Numbered from the stretch's first letter, positions 52,106 to 60,928 are shown. The stretch is DNA of 64,000 bases from Gottschalkia purinilytica (GCF_001190785.1 NZ_LGSS01000002.1:124001-188000); one strand, 5' to 3'. Numbers and translations are program-made. Notes: generated from the letters alone by a model not told the origin.

Positions 52106-52594
52106 GTAGGTATCTTTTCTTTGTTGACTTTTGGCTTTCATTGTCTTCATTTTTTTCAATTCGGAAAATATCTTAACTTTTTCTCAAATAAAATATTTAC
52201 AGAAATAAGAGTATTACATAAGTTTACTTTTAAAATAGTGGGAGTAAATCGTAAATTTAACAAATAACAAGTTAGTCACATACTAATTTATTAACAGTAC
52301 ATTAAATTAAAAATATTTTTTTGCTATTCTTTCAAATTTTTCATAAGTATCTTATAATTTTCTTTTTCTTTAGAATTTAAACATAAAACTATGCCAACTA
52401 AGTTTATGTTTTATTTTTTATCTACCACCTCCGTATACTTCTATTTCTCAATTTTTAAATGCTTAAAACATAGTCTTTTAGTCTTTGAGTGTCCCTCTTA
52501 TATTAACATTGTAGTTTTTAATTGTGATAATTTTGTGATTAATTATAGATAAAGTTTAGAACTTTGAAATTAATATTAATTTAAGCCTAATAAA
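52106..52594. other. Intergenic region with a short coding-like remnant
   Basis: About 490 AT-rich bases between convergent units. On the minus strand 52324-52410 is open for 28 codons with protein-like composition (GIVLCLNSKEKENYKILMKN) but no start site; it may be a decayed gene end. An aaacataaa/tttatgttt hairpin (about 52380-52411) lies in it. Nothing else is recognised. Confidence 0.35.
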
Positions 52595-52629
52595 AAATAA
52601 AGGAAGATGAATTGCATCTTCCTTTATTT
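52595..52629 (-). terminator. Terminator of the flgF-flgG-flgJ operon
   Basis: Arms aaataaaggaagatg and catcttcctttattt, perfect 15-bp stem with a five-base loop, followed by T-rich sequence on the minus strand. Confidence 0.9.
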
Positions 52630-52693
52630 AGTGATTATATAATTATAAGTTTTAAAACTATGAATAACTTTTCATATATGTTAGTTAGTAATA

Positions 52694-53038
52694 TCATAAA
52701 TTTTGTTTATATGCTAGTGAACTTTTCATTTGATCATACAACATTTGAGCTATTCCAAATCCATTTCCATTATTAGCTATTGCACTAGCCATTTCTTGAT
52801 CATGCATATCTTCAAACATTTCAGTAGCTGTACTCTTTGGAATTAATCCATTATCTGGTACAGTAGCTCTCATACTTTTTAGCATCATATGAATAAATAA
52901 AGATTCAAAGTCCTTACAAACTTTCATTAAAGACTCATCTTTCATATTTTCAGAACTTTCATTTGCTCTCTTGATACTATTTTCTTTTGAGTTTCCAGAT
53001 GGTATTATTGTTTTAGAAAAACCATTTACAACAGTCAT
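52694..53038 (-). CDS. Rod-binding protein, FlgJ N-terminal domain type
   Basis: 114 residues. CKDFESLFIHMMLKSMRATVPD and MFEDMHDQEMASAIANNGNGFGIAQMLYDQM match the rod-binding domain (PF10135). The C-terminal muramidase domain of enteric FlgJ is absent, as usual in Firmicutes. It is thought to cap the growing rod. It follows flgG by 11 bases in one operon. Start ATG with GTGGGTGATT, a modest site. Confidence 0.92.
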   Translation of the reverse strand: MTVVNGFSKTIIPSGNSKENSIKRANESSENMKDESLMKVCKDFESLFIHMMLKSMRATVPDNGLIPKSTATEMFEDMHDQEMASAIANNGNGFGIAQMLYDQMKSSLAYKQNL

Positions 53039-53049
53039 CTAATCACCCA

Positions 53050-53850
53050 CTATCTTCTCAAGTTATTTGCTATTTGTAACATATCATCAGCTGTTTGTAT
53101 TGATTTTGAACTTATTTCATAAGCTCTTTGAGCTGTTATCATATTTACCATTTCATCTACTACTTGAACATTTGAGCCTTCAAGAAACTTATGCCTTATT
53201 TTGCTTTTCATATCTTCAGCTTCTATATCTACTGGTTGTCCAGAAGCATCTGATACATTATATAAGTTCGATCCTTCACTTAAAAGACCTTGAGGATTTA
53301 CAAAATCAACAAATCTAAATCTTCCTATATCAATTATCTCTCCATCTTCATCTCTAGCTGTTATGTAACCTTGTTCATCAATATTTATGTCTGTTGCTCC
53401 TTCTGGTATAGTTAATACATCATCATCTTCACTTAATACATAGTATCCATCTGATGTAACTAATGTAGATTCTCCATCCTCAACACTTATTTTAAAACTA
53501 CCGTCTCTTGTATATCTAACTTCTCCATTTGGTAGTCTTACAGCAAAAAATCCTCTACCATCTATAGCCACATCAAAATCATTTTCTGTAGATATAGTTG
53601 GTCCATTTACAAAGTCTTTAGTAGTTCCTGATACTCTAACTCCATGTCCTACTTCAATATTTACAGGTTGTCCACCTCTATCATCATTTTTATTTGCTCT
53701 TTTTATAGAGACATATAATAAATCTTTAAACTCAGCTCTTTGTTTTTTATATGATGTAGTATTTACATTAGCTAAGTTATTAGATATTACATCTATATTT
53801 AATTGTTGTGATTTCATACCACTTGCAGCTGACCATAATCCCCTAATCAT
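53050..53850 (-). CDS. flgG: Flagellar basal-body rod protein FlgG
   Basis: 266 residues. The N-terminus MIRGLWSAASGMKSQQLNIDVISNNLANVNTTSYKKQRAEF and the C-terminus SNVQVVDEMVNMITAQRAYEISSKSIQTADDMLQIANNLRR are the conserved FlgG ends (shown in parts: SNNLANVNT, MVNMITAQRAYE). FlgG forms the distal rod. It is about the usual length (260). Followed by the flgJ-like gene, preceded by flgF. Start ATG with AAAGGGGAAA. Confidence 0.95.
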   Translation of the reverse strand: MIRGLWSAASGMKSQQLNIDVISNNLANVNTTSYKKQRAEFKDLLYVSIKRANKNDDRGGQPVNIEVGHGVRVSGTTKDFVNGPTISTENDFDVAIDGRGFFAVRLPNGEVRYTRDGSFKISVEDGESTLVTSDGYYVLSEDDDVLTIPEGATDINIDEQGYITARDEDGEIIDIGRFRFVDFVNPQGLLSEGSNLYNVSDASGQPVDIEAEDMKSKIRHKFLEGSNVQVVDEMVNMITAQRAYEISSKSIQTADDMLQIANNLRR

Positions 53851-53891
53851 AATTTTTTCCCCTTTCTTAATATCTCATTTTAATATAATTA

Positions 53892-54980
53892 CTATACTCT
53901 TCCAAGCTCATTAACTACTTTCTCAAGAAGTTCATCTTGAGATTTAATTACTTTTTGACTAGATTCATAGTTTCTAAGTGCAGCTATCATTTGAACCATT
54001 TCTTTTATTGTATTTACATTTGAACCTTCTATATATCCATTTACTACTTCTCCATTAAAAGCCCCTTCTTCAGCTTGAGTATTTTCTGCCATCCTATACA
54101 TATTGTCTCCGTGTTTTCTTAGATATTCTTTATTATTTATTTGAACTACATCTAGTCTATTAACTATATTCCCATTTACAATTATATCACCGTTAGGAGC
54201 AACACTAAAAGGGTCACCTTGTAGTACTATGGGACCATTTTGCCCTAAAACTTGTAATCCATCCTTAGTTACAAGTTGTCCATTTCGATTTAAAGTAAAT
54301 GAACCGTCTCTTGTATAATATACATTTCCATCTCGTCCTTGTACTTTGAAAAAGCCTTCACCTTTTATTGCAAAATCTAAATCATTTCCTGTATTTATGT
54401 AAGAACCATCTGTAAAGTCAGTAGCTATTCTATCAAATCTCACTCCACCACTAGTAGTACCTATTACATTTGGTGCTGGGAAAGTAACTAGATTTCCAAT
54501 TACTTGTCCATTTGATGAAATATTTCCATTTGCGGCTATTTGAAAGTTATTTCTGTTCGGAACTCTTATAGCTCTTCCATCTCTACCTAGTACATAGTTT
54601 TCTCCATCTGATTTTGGATTTCCATCTAAATCTCTATAATATGTTTTCAAATATCCATCCTGATCTATTATAAACTTCAGTTCTCTATTATGGCTTATTC
54701 CTGCTGGTGTTCCTACTCTAAAATATCCAGAGTTTATTGATATAGAATATACCCCATCAGCTGTAACTTCTTCTTGTCTTACACCTGTAAAGGGTTGGTG
54801 ATTTTCAAAGTCGTATCTATCGTTAATTTTACTTAAGAGTATTTCTGGGAAAGACTCAGCTAATCCTATGTCTCTTTTAAATCCAGTAGTATTTACATTA
54901 GCTAAGTTATTAGATATTATGTCTGATAATTTTTCATTTAAAAGCATAGAAGTTGCTGCAGTATATAAAGAAACATTCAA
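53892..54980 (-). CDS. flgF: Flagellar hook-basal body protein, FlgF/FlgG-like
   Basis: About 362 residues from TTG at 54978-54980, which gives MNVSLYTAATSM, the normal family opening, with AAAGGGGAG eight bases upstream; the in-frame GTG at 54989 is too close to that site. The N-terminal SNNLANVNTTGFKRD and C-terminal EMVQMIAALRNYESSQKVIKSQDELLEKVVNELGR are rod signatures. It is 100 residues longer than typical FlgF/FlgG because of extra beta hairpins in the middle (about 100-200; DGYLKTYYRDLDGNPKSDGENY). First gene of the operon, with a sigma-D-type promoter at 55026-55052. Confidence 0.85.
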   Translation of the reverse strand: MNVSLYTAATSMLLNEKLSDIISNNLANVNTTGFKRDIGLAESFPEILLSKINDRYDFENHQPFTGVRQEEVTADGVYSISINSGYFRVGTPAGISHNRELKFIIDQDGYLKTYYRDLDGNPKSDGENYVLGRDGRAIRVPNRNNFQIAANGNISSNGQVIGNLVTFPAPNVIGTTSGGVRFDRIATDFTDGSYINTGNDLDFAIKGEGFFKVQGRDGNVYYTRDGSFTLNRNGQLVTKDGLQVLGQNGPIVLQGDPFSVAPNGDIIVNGNIVNRLDVVQINNKEYLRKHGDNMYRMAENTQAEEGAFNGEVVNGYIEGSNVNTIKEMVQMIAALRNYESSQKVIKSQDELLEKVVNELGRV

Positions 54981-55025
54981 ACTTTTCACTCCCCTTTTTT
55001 CTTCGAATGTATAATCTTTAATATA

Positions 55026-55052
55026 CTATCGGCATGAATATTGTAATTATTA
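55026..55052 (-). promoter_or_regulatory. Candidate sigma-D promoter of the flgF-flgG-flgJ operon
   Basis: Minus-strand TAAT (55049-55052), 15-base spacer, GCCGATAG (55026-55033); the -10 matches 7 of 8 and the -35 3 of 4 bases of the sigma-D consensus. It lies about 45 bases before flgF and just after the mbl stop. Confidence 0.7.
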
Positions 55053-55071
55053 AGTCTTTTTTGTAAAAGTA

Positions 55072-56076
55072 TCAACCAGTTAATACACTTTTTTCTAAAA
55101 ATTCAATACTAGCTAAAGACTTCCCCGTTCCTACAGCTACACATGATATAGGATCATCAGCTATTGTAACTGAAATTCCTGTTCTTTCTTCTATAAGCTT
55201 ATCTAATCCATGTAGTAATGATCCCCCTCCAGTCATAACCATTCCTTTGTTTCCTATATCTGCTGCTAATTCTGGTGGAGTTTTTTCAAGTACAGAATGA
55301 ACTACATCAGCTATAGCCGTTACAGGCTCTTGTAGTGCTTCTAACATTTCATCCGAAGTAACTTGAATAACCTTAGGAAGTCCTGACATTAGGTATCTTC
55401 CTCTTATTTCTCCTACAACTGTTTCCTTTCTTTTATATGCAGTACCTACATTTATTTTTAAATCCTCGGCACTTCTTTCTCCTATCATTACATTATGTTT
55501 TTTTCTTACATATCTAGCTATAGCTTCATCAAACATATTTCCTGCTATCTTTATAGAATTACTTATAACTATTCCTCCAAGGGATATAACAGCTACATCT
55601 GTAGTTCCTCCACCAATATCTATTATCATATTTCCACTTGGCTCCGTTATATCTATTCCAGCTCCTATTGCAGATGCTATAGGTTCTTCTATAAGATAAG
55701 TTTTTCTCGCTCCAGCTTGATTACTCGCTTGTATTACAGCTCTCTTTTCTACCTCTGTTACTCCACTTGGAACACATACTACTATCCTTGGTCTTATAAT
55801 AGACTTTCCTGATGACTTTTCTATAAAATATTTAAGCATTCTTTGAGTAACTTCATAATCTGATATAACTCCATCTTTAAGTGGTCTTATTGCTATAATG
55901 TTACCAGGAGTTCTACCTAACATTCTTCTTGCGTCTTCTCCTACTGCAAGAAGTTTATTAGTATTTTTATCTATAGCAACTACTGATGGCTCTTGTAGAA
56001 CAATACCTTTATCTTTAATATAGACTAGTACACTTGCTGTACCTAAGTCTATACCTATATCTGTTCTAAAAAACAA
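55072..56076 (-). CDS. mbl: MreB-like rod-shape protein Mbl
   Basis: 334 residues from TTG 56074-56076, giving MFFRTDIGIDLGTASVLVYIK; the in-frame TTG at 56085 touches its ribosome site (AGAGAGG). Phosphate-1 DIGIDLGTAS, phosphate-2 MIIDIGGGTTDVAVIS (about 155) and adenosine loop GMVMTGGGSLLHGL (about 283) are intact. It forms actin-like filaments that direct lateral wall synthesis. It follows spoIIID as in C. difficile and B. subtilis (mbl). Separated from spoIIID by a terminator at 56175-56210, so it may have its own promoter. Confidence 0.93.
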   Translation of the reverse strand: MFFRTDIGIDLGTASVLVYIKDKGIVLQEPSVVAIDKNTNKLLAVGEDARRMLGRTPGNIIAIRPLKDGVISDYEVTQRMLKYFIEKSSGKSIIRPRIVVCVPSGVTEVEKRAVIQASNQAGARKTYLIEEPIASAIGAGIDITEPSGNMIIDIGGGTTDVAVISLGGIVISNSIKIAGNMFDEAIARYVRKKHNVMIGERSAEDLKINVGTAYKRKETVVGEIRGRYLMSGLPKVIQVTSDEMLEALQEPVTAIADVVHSVLEKTPPELAADIGNKGMVMTGGGSLLHGLDKLIEERTGISVTIADDPISCVAVGTGKSLASIEFLEKSVLTG

Positions 56077-56174
56077 TTCACTCAACCTCTCTTTCTACAT
56101 AATATTCAATCATAGTATACCCTTTTTTAGTTCTATAATTTATGCTAAATTCCTTTTTTTATATATTAAAACAA

Positions 56175-56210
56175 AAAATATTATTTCTCGTCAACGAGAA
56201 ATAATATTTT
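56175..56210 (-). terminator. Terminator between spoIIID and mbl
   Basis: Perfect 16-base arms aaaatattatttctcg and cgagaaataatatttt around a tcaa loop, flanked by A/T runs. Confidence 0.9.
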
Positions 56211-56241
56211 GTCGTAATTTTTATATTAATCATCTTTAAGT

Positions 56242-56499
56242 TTATTTATGAGTAGTTGTTTTGTATTTTAATTTTGTAGCTTTTCCGCCTCTTATATGTC
56301 TTTCTGCTTTATTCATATCCAGCACTGACTTTACCTTGCCTGCCATAAGAGGGTTTATTTTAGGAAGGCGTTCAGTTACATCTTTATGTACTGTGCTTTT
56401 ACTTACACCAAAAATATTGGCAGTTTGTCGTACTGTAGCTTTCTCATTTATTATATACTTTGCAATTTCTAGTGCTCTCTCTTCTATATAATCTTTCAC
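56242..56499 (-). CDS. spoIIID: Sporulation transcription factor SpoIIID
   Basis: 85 residues. The helix-turn-helix ATVRQTANIFGVSKSTVHKDVTERLPKINPLMAGKVKSVLDMNKAERHIRGGKATKLKY is nearly the full SpoIIID pattern (seen in parts: FGVSKSTVHKDV, HIRGGKAT). It acts in the mother cell on sigma-E and sigma-K genes. The start is GTG at 56497-56499 with AAGGGGG nine bases upstream. It follows spoIIQ and precedes mbl. Confidence 0.97.
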   Translation of the reverse strand: MKDYIEERALEIAKYIINEKATVRQTANIFGVSKSTVHKDVTERLPKINPLMAGKVKSVLDMNKAERHIRGGKATKLKYKTTTHK

Positions 56500-56621
56500 G
56501 CATTTAGCCCCCTTTGACGGTGTTTTAATAAGTATTAATGTCTTTTTTTATATTTATGCAGGTATTTACCTAAGTAGAACTGTTACAGATAAATTACACT
56601 ACTTAAACTTAAGTAAGTATT

Positions 56622-57479
56622 TTATTTTAAAACTGGAACATATGATTTAGGGTCTACATTCTTTCCATTCTTTATAACTTCGAAATGTAAATGTGGCCCT
56701 TCTGCTACTTCAAATCCTGATCCTTCACCTATTCCGCTTATTACATCTCCCTTTTTAACACTTTGTCCTACTTTAACCATTTCATCTGTTGATAAGTTCC
56801 CGTATTTAGTCATAAGACCATTTCCATGATCTATTGTGATTACTATTCCAAGTCCATCATCCTTCTTAACTTCTTTAATAACTCCATCTAATGATGCCTT
56901 TACAGGTGTATCAACTTTTCCTTCTATGTCTATCCCTTTGTGAGTTGTCCATTGTTCTAATGTTTTAGAGTAAATAAGCTTATCAATAGCATAGTTTTTT
57001 ATAACTTTTCCCATTAAAGGTGTATTCATAACTACGTTATTATTGTTATTTTCTAAGTTTGATGCCTCTACTGAACTATCTTTATGATCCGTACTATTAT
57101 TTTTTGTTTGCTGATTAGATATTCCATTTTGTTGTGTATTCTTAGCTACATTATTTTTTTCTTGTGTTTTTGGATTGTTTTGAATCTCATTTTTCTTTTG
57201 TATTTCATTTTTTTTAATATTTTCTTCTGTACCTTTTAAATTCTCTTGTTGGCCTTCTTTAGATTCTTGTAAATTCAAGTCTATCTCTTCTGTTTTTTCT
57301 TCTTTAGTATTTTCAATACTTTTTCCTATTTCTAAATTGTTCTGAGAAACCCAAGCTGCTGATGCTGCTACAAAACATATACAAATAAACAACACCATAT
57401 AAAATCCATCTTTTTGTATAGTCCTTTTTATTTTCTGTATTGTCTTGTTGTCTCTCAATTTTCTTCTATCGTTATCCAA
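56622..57479 (-). CDS. spoIIQ: SpoIIQ-like M23 (LytM) peptidase, forespore protein
   Basis: 285 residues from TTG at 57477-57479, which has GGAGGTGA five bases upstream; longer in-frame starts lie across the site. One membrane helix (FYMVLFICICFVAASAAWV, about residues 27-45), then a low-complexity Glu/Lys/Asn/Gln linker (about 60-140), then the LytM domain. Zinc ligands appear intact: THKGIDIEG supplies His and Asp, and GPHLHFEV supplies HxH. In B. subtilis SpoIIQ one His is missing and the enzyme is inactive; clostridial SpoIIQ keeps it. With SpoIIIAH it bridges the engulfing membranes. Flanked by spoIID and spoIIID. Confidence 0.93.
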   Translation of the reverse strand: MDNDRRKLRDNKTIQKIKRTIQKDGFYMVLFICICFVAASAAWVSQNNLEIGKSIENTKEEKTEEIDLNLQESKEGQQENLKGTEENIKKNEIQKKNEIQNNPKTQEKNNVAKNTQQNGISNQQTKNNSTDHKDSSVEASNLENNNNNVVMNTPLMGKVIKNYAIDKLIYSKTLEQWTTHKGIDIEGKVDTPVKASLDGVIKEVKKDDGLGIVITIDHGNGLMTKYGNLSTDEMVKVGQSVKKGDVISGIGEGSGFEVAEGPHLHFEVIKNGKNVDPKSYVPVLK

Positions 57480-57554
57480 ACCCCTCACCTCCATAATAGT
57501 TATTATTATTATTGACACTAATAACGTTTTAATACCTGTCCATTACCAAAAAAT

Positions 57555-57587
57555 AAAAAAATACCAAGATAATCTCAGTATTTTTTT
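57555..57587 (-). terminator. Terminator of spoIID
   Basis: Arms aaaaaaatac and gtattttttt around an inner agat/atct pair; it includes the spoIID stop codon and precedes a further T run on the minus strand. Confidence 0.8.
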
Positions 57588-58600
57588 ATATCTACACCTG
57601 TATAATAGTGTTTTAGTATTTCTTTATAGTTTTTACCATTTTTGCCCATTCCATTTGCTCCCCATTGACTCATCCCAACTCCATGTCCATATCCTAATGT
57701 TTGTATTTTTATATTATCTTTTGATAGATTTATTTTAAAATTAGTAGAATTCAAGCCAAATAAATTTCTAAAAACAGTTCCATCTATTGTATTACCATCT
57801 ATAACAAGCTTTTTTATTCTTCCTGTTGAAGTTTTTTCCGATACTTTTATTTTTTCTGTCACATTTTCTTTTGTTATATTTACTTTTGGATATTTTCCCT
57901 TTATTTTTTTGATAAATTCTTCAAAAGTCATTGTTATCACTGATTTAAACTTTGGAGCTTCCTCTTCATAAGGACTTGTAACTGATTTTAAGTATGGATG
58001 AGCTGCTGCAAACACTTCTTCTGATGCTTCAGTTTTTCCTCCACTAGTAGAATGAAAAAGTGGCTCACTTATAAGTTGACCATTATATGTAATAAGTTCT
58101 CCTTTAGTATCATTTACTGCTGCTTGTAATTTACCCCAATATTCCTCCATCCACTTATCTCCATGTACTTGCTTTAATTCTTCCTTTGACATCCATGCTT
58201 GACAATGTACTCCTGTACATAGTGGAGCTTGAGGATGATCAGGATGTCCATTTTTGAACTTTTCTACTCTACTTATTGCATAAGTTCTGGCTGCTACTGC
58301 CTGAGCCTTTAAAGCTTCTTCATGAAAAGCAGCAGGCATTTCCGAAGAAACCACTCCTACTACATATTCTTCAAGTCCTATTTCTTCTACTTTTTTAGTT
58401 TTTTCATTGTACACCTTAATTTTAGTAGTGTCTTTAAAATCTATATCTTTTGCTATGAAACTTCTATTCTTATTCTTACCCTTTTCTTTTTCATTAATAT
58501 TAGTATCATTCTTTGCTATTTTATATCCTTGTACTAAAATCATAGGCATAAATACTGTAATAAATATTATAAAAAAAATATATATCCCTATTTTTTTCAT
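57575..58600 (-). CDS. spoIID: Stage II sporulation protein D, peptidoglycan lytic enzyme
   Basis: 341 residues. An N-terminal anchor (IGIYIFFIIFITVFMPMILVQGY) leads to the SpoIID domain: YVVGVVSSEMPAAFHEEALKAQAVAARTYA contains the catalytic Glu, PLCTGVHCQAW the zinc cysteines, and TLGYGHGVGMSQWGANGMGKNG the C-terminal signature. It cleaves the glycan strand to drive engulfment, with SpoIIP and SpoIIM. It is preceded by a sigma-E-type promoter (58647-58675), as expected for a mother-cell gene. Start ATG with AGGGGGAAG. The murA gene lies about 4.5 kb upstream instead of next door as in C. difficile. Confidence 0.97.
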   Translation of the reverse strand: MKKIGIYIFFIIFITVFMPMILVQGYKIAKNDTNINEKEKGKNKNRSFIAKDIDFKDTTKIKVYNEKTKKVEEIGLEEYVVGVVSSEMPAAFHEEALKAQAVAARTYAISRVEKFKNGHPDHPQAPLCTGVHCQAWMSKEELKQVHGDKWMEEYWGKLQAAVNDTKGELITYNGQLISEPLFHSTSGGKTEASEEVFAAAHPYLKSVTSPYEEEAPKFKSVITMTFEEFIKKIKGKYPKVNITKENVTEKIKVSEKTSTGRIKKLVIDGNTIDGTVFRNLFGLNSTNFKINLSKDNIKIQTLGYGHGVGMSQWGANGMGKNGKNYKEILKHYYTGVDIKKY

Positions 58601-58646
58601 CGCTTCCCCCTGTTACTTCTTTATCTAGTCACCATAATCTTTATAA

Positions 58647-58675
58647 ATTATATGAGTATTTTTTAAAGTATATGA
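58647..58675 (-). promoter_or_regulatory. Candidate sigma-E promoter of spoIID
   Basis: Minus-strand TCATATA (58669-58675), 14-base spacer, CATATAAT (58647-58654). The sigma-E consensus is close to KCATATT-N14-CATACAAT. It lies about 46 bases before the spoIID start. Confidence 0.7.
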
Positions 58676-58811
58676 CTCTAATATTGTTCGATGTAACATA
58701 AATGTCATAAAATGTACATTCAATCTTAAAACAATAAGAAATAAAAAAATATATAATATAATTATAAAAGTTGTCTACTCTCTAAATCTTTAGCTAACAA
58801 GGAGGTAACAA

Positions 58812-59717
58812 ATGAAAAAATTCATACTAGCTTTATCACTAATAATTATTTTTTTTCAGATTAACATAACTTCTTATGCTAATGGTGAAGAAAATTTTCA
58901 TAAAAAAATTTCAAAGGGTGTAACAAATAAAGTACCGGTTTTAATGTATCATCACATAATGAACTCTAAAGATATTAAAGAAATGAAATGTACTCAAAAT
59001 GCTACTATAATATCTGACTCTCAATTTAAAAAAGAAATGAAGTTTTTACACGACAATGGATATTATACTGCGACTTTAGACGAATTAAGAAAATTCATAA
59101 AAGGTCAACTTAAGCTTCCCAAAAAAACAGTTGTTATTACTTTTGATGATGGATATTTAAGTAATTTAGTATATGCATATCCTATATTGAAAAAATATCA
59201 TTTTAATGCAGCTATATTTATGATTGGTAATCTAATGTCTAAATCACCGATGGCCTTTGACAGAACTAAGTTACAATATATAAGCTCTGAAGAATTAGAC
59301 AAATACAAAGATGTTTTTTACTATGGTAGCCACACATATGGCCTACACGATATAAAAGATGGTAAGGGGTATTTAGTAACTTCACCTAAGGCAAAGGTTA
59401 TAGAAGATTTAAATAAGAGTAAAAATTTACTTAACACTGATTATTTAGCTTATCCATATGGTCAGTATAATTCTAGTATTATAGAGTGTTTAAAAGAAAA
59501 AGGATATAAAATGGCATTTACTATCCAGCAGAGATATGCTGTTAGAAATTCAAAGTTATATGAAGTACCACGATTTGCTATACTTCCAAATACTAGTATG
59601 TCTGAATTTAAAGATATTGTTTCTGGAAGAAAGGTTGTTATAAATGGAAAGTTACATACTTTACTTAGATTAACAAAACATAAATTGTCTCAAGTTGTAC
59701 ACTTTTTTACAAACTAA
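58812..59717 (+). CDS. Secreted polysaccharide deacetylase, first copy
   Basis: 301 residues. Signal peptide 1-23 (ending TSYANG). NodB-like domain from about residue 45: VLMYHHIM, VVITFDDGYLSN (motif 1 with the paired Asp), YGSHTYGLHDI (motif 2, His-x5-His type), LAYPYGQYNSSI (motif 3) and the basic VPRFAILP. It would remove acetyl groups from GlcNAc or MurNAc in peptidoglycan or from another beta-1,4-glycan. A basic C-terminal tail (KLHTLLRLTKHKLSQ) may bind the wall. Followed by a paralogue; 60% or more of the central parts look the same by eye. ATG with AAGGAGGTAA. Confidence 0.92.
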   Translation: MKKFILALSLIIIFFQINITSYANGEENFHKKISKGVTNKVPVLMYHHIMNSKDIKEMKCTQNATIISDSQFKKEMKFLHDNGYYTATLDELRKFIKGQLKLPKKTVVITFDDGYLSNLVYAYPILKKYHFNAAIFMIGNLMSKSPMAFDRTKLQYISSEELDKYKDVFYYGSHTYGLHDIKDGKGYLVTSPKAKVIEDLNKSKNLLNTDYLAYPYGQYNSSIIECLKEKGYKMAFTIQQRYAVRNSKLYEVPRFAILPNTSMSEFKDIVSGRKVVINGKLHTLLRLTKHKLSQVVHFFTN

Positions 59718-59740
59718 TATGGTAGTTAATGACTTATCTC

Positions 59741-59810
59741 AAAAAGTAAAGTTAGAGGTCTTTATAGTTATGGCTCTAAATAATATGAGATTCTTTAAAC
59801 TTTACTTTTT
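59741..59810 (+). terminator. Long-loop terminator after the first deacetylase
   Basis: Arms aaaaagtaaagtt (59741-59753) and aactttacttttt (59798-59810), perfect over 13 bp, with a 44-base interior containing an inner taga/tcta pairing. T run follows. Confidence 0.6.
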
Positions 59811-59958
59811 TATATTTATGTACTTAATTTTAAAAGATTCTTCAATATTATCTATAAAGCATAATTATTTTATGATTTAATAATATCTTATATGTGATTA
59901 ATTGCTAAATATAGTCATATATATTATTATTTTTCTTTTAATTGATATATATGGTATT

Positions 59959-60003
59959 TTATTTTATAATAAATAGGTGTTATGCCCATTTATTATAAAA
60001 TAA
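59959..60003 (+). repeat. Perfect 16-bp inverted repeat in front of the second deacetylase
   Basis: Arms ttattttataataaat (59959-59974) and atttattataaaataa (59988-60003) around a 13-base loop. It ends three bases before the AAAGGA ribosome site of the next gene and has no T run, so it looks like a leader hairpin or an operator rather than a terminator. Confidence 0.65.
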
Positions 60004-60022
60004 GAAAGGATTTAGTTATAAA

Positions 60023-60886
60023 ATGAAAACAAATTTTAAGACCAAAATATTTATTCTATTAATATTATGTTTTTTAATCTTTTTTCCCCAATTAAAATCT
60101 GTTATTAAAGGAGATAAATACGTTAAATCAAAACAACTTAATGCCAATGCATCTCAATCTAAAGACTTCTCAGATAAAATACCTGTATTACTTTATCATC
60201 ATATAATGGAACCTAACCATATTGAAGAAATGGGATTAACTCAGAACGGCTCTATAATATCTGATGTTCAGTTTAAAAAAGAGATGAAGTTTTTACATGA
60301 TAATGGTTATTATACTGCGACTTTAGATGAATTAAGGGATTTTATAAAAGGTAAAATTGAGCTTCCTAGTAAAACAGTAGTTATAACTTTTGATGATGGA
60401 TATTTAAGTAATGCTGTTTATGCTTATCCAGTTCTAAAGGAATATAATTTTAATGCTACTATATTCATGGTAGGTGCAAATTTATTTGAAGAATCACAAG
60501 AATATGACTATAAAAAATCACAACATATAAATATTAAAAATTTCAAAAAATATAGTGATGTATTTTCTTATGAAAGTCATACTTATGATTTACATAAATT
60601 AGATAATGAAAAGGGTAAATTAATAACTCTTCCTAAAGAAGATGTCTTAAATGATCTAATGAAGAATAAGCAACTTATAAATGCAAAATATTTAGCTTAT
60701 CCCTATGGTCACTATAATAATGAAACTATAAATATGCTAAAAGAAACTAATCATGAAATGGCTTTTACTGTATCCCCAGGGTATGTAAACAAAGATACGA
60801 ATATATATGAAGCACCTAGATTCATTATATTTCCTAATACTAGTTTTCAAGAATTCAAGGAAATAGTATCTGGCTCTAAAAAATAA
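60023..60886 (+). CDS. Secreted polysaccharide deacetylase, second copy
   Basis: 287 residues. Signal anchor (FILLILCFLIFFPQL), then the same NodB domain as the gene before: VLLYHHIME, VVITFDDGYLSN, YESHTYDLHKL, LAYPYGHYNNET and APRFIIFP. All metal and catalytic residues are kept, while the linkers have diverged; the basic tail of the first copy is absent. It lies 306 bases downstream of the first copy, with a terminator and a strong hairpin between, so the two are regulated separately. AAAGGA 12 bases from the ATG is a rather distant ribosome site. Confidence 0.9.
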   Translation: MKTNFKTKIFILLILCFLIFFPQLKSVIKGDKYVKSKQLNANASQSKDFSDKIPVLLYHHIMEPNHIEEMGLTQNGSIISDVQFKKEMKFLHDNGYYTATLDELRDFIKGKIELPSKTVVITFDDGYLSNAVYAYPVLKEYNFNATIFMVGANLFEESQEYDYKKSQHINIKNFKKYSDVFSYESHTYDLHKLDNEKGKLITLPKEDVLNDLMKNKQLINAKYLAYPYGHYNNETINMLKETNHEMAFTVSPGYVNKDTNIYEAPRFIIFPNTSFQEFKEIVSGSKK

Positions 60887-60928
60887 TTAAATTATCTTAA
60901 AATATAGATTATCTTTATCATGAAGCTT

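Noticed and set aside
52025-52267. 80-codon open frame after the methyltransferase-like gene
   Set aside because: It begins right at the preceding stop without a ribosome site and a 46-base terminator palindrome fills part of it.
55495-55812. 105-codon plus-strand frame in mbl
   Set aside because: Tyr/Ser-rich complement of a well-conserved gene; no start signals.
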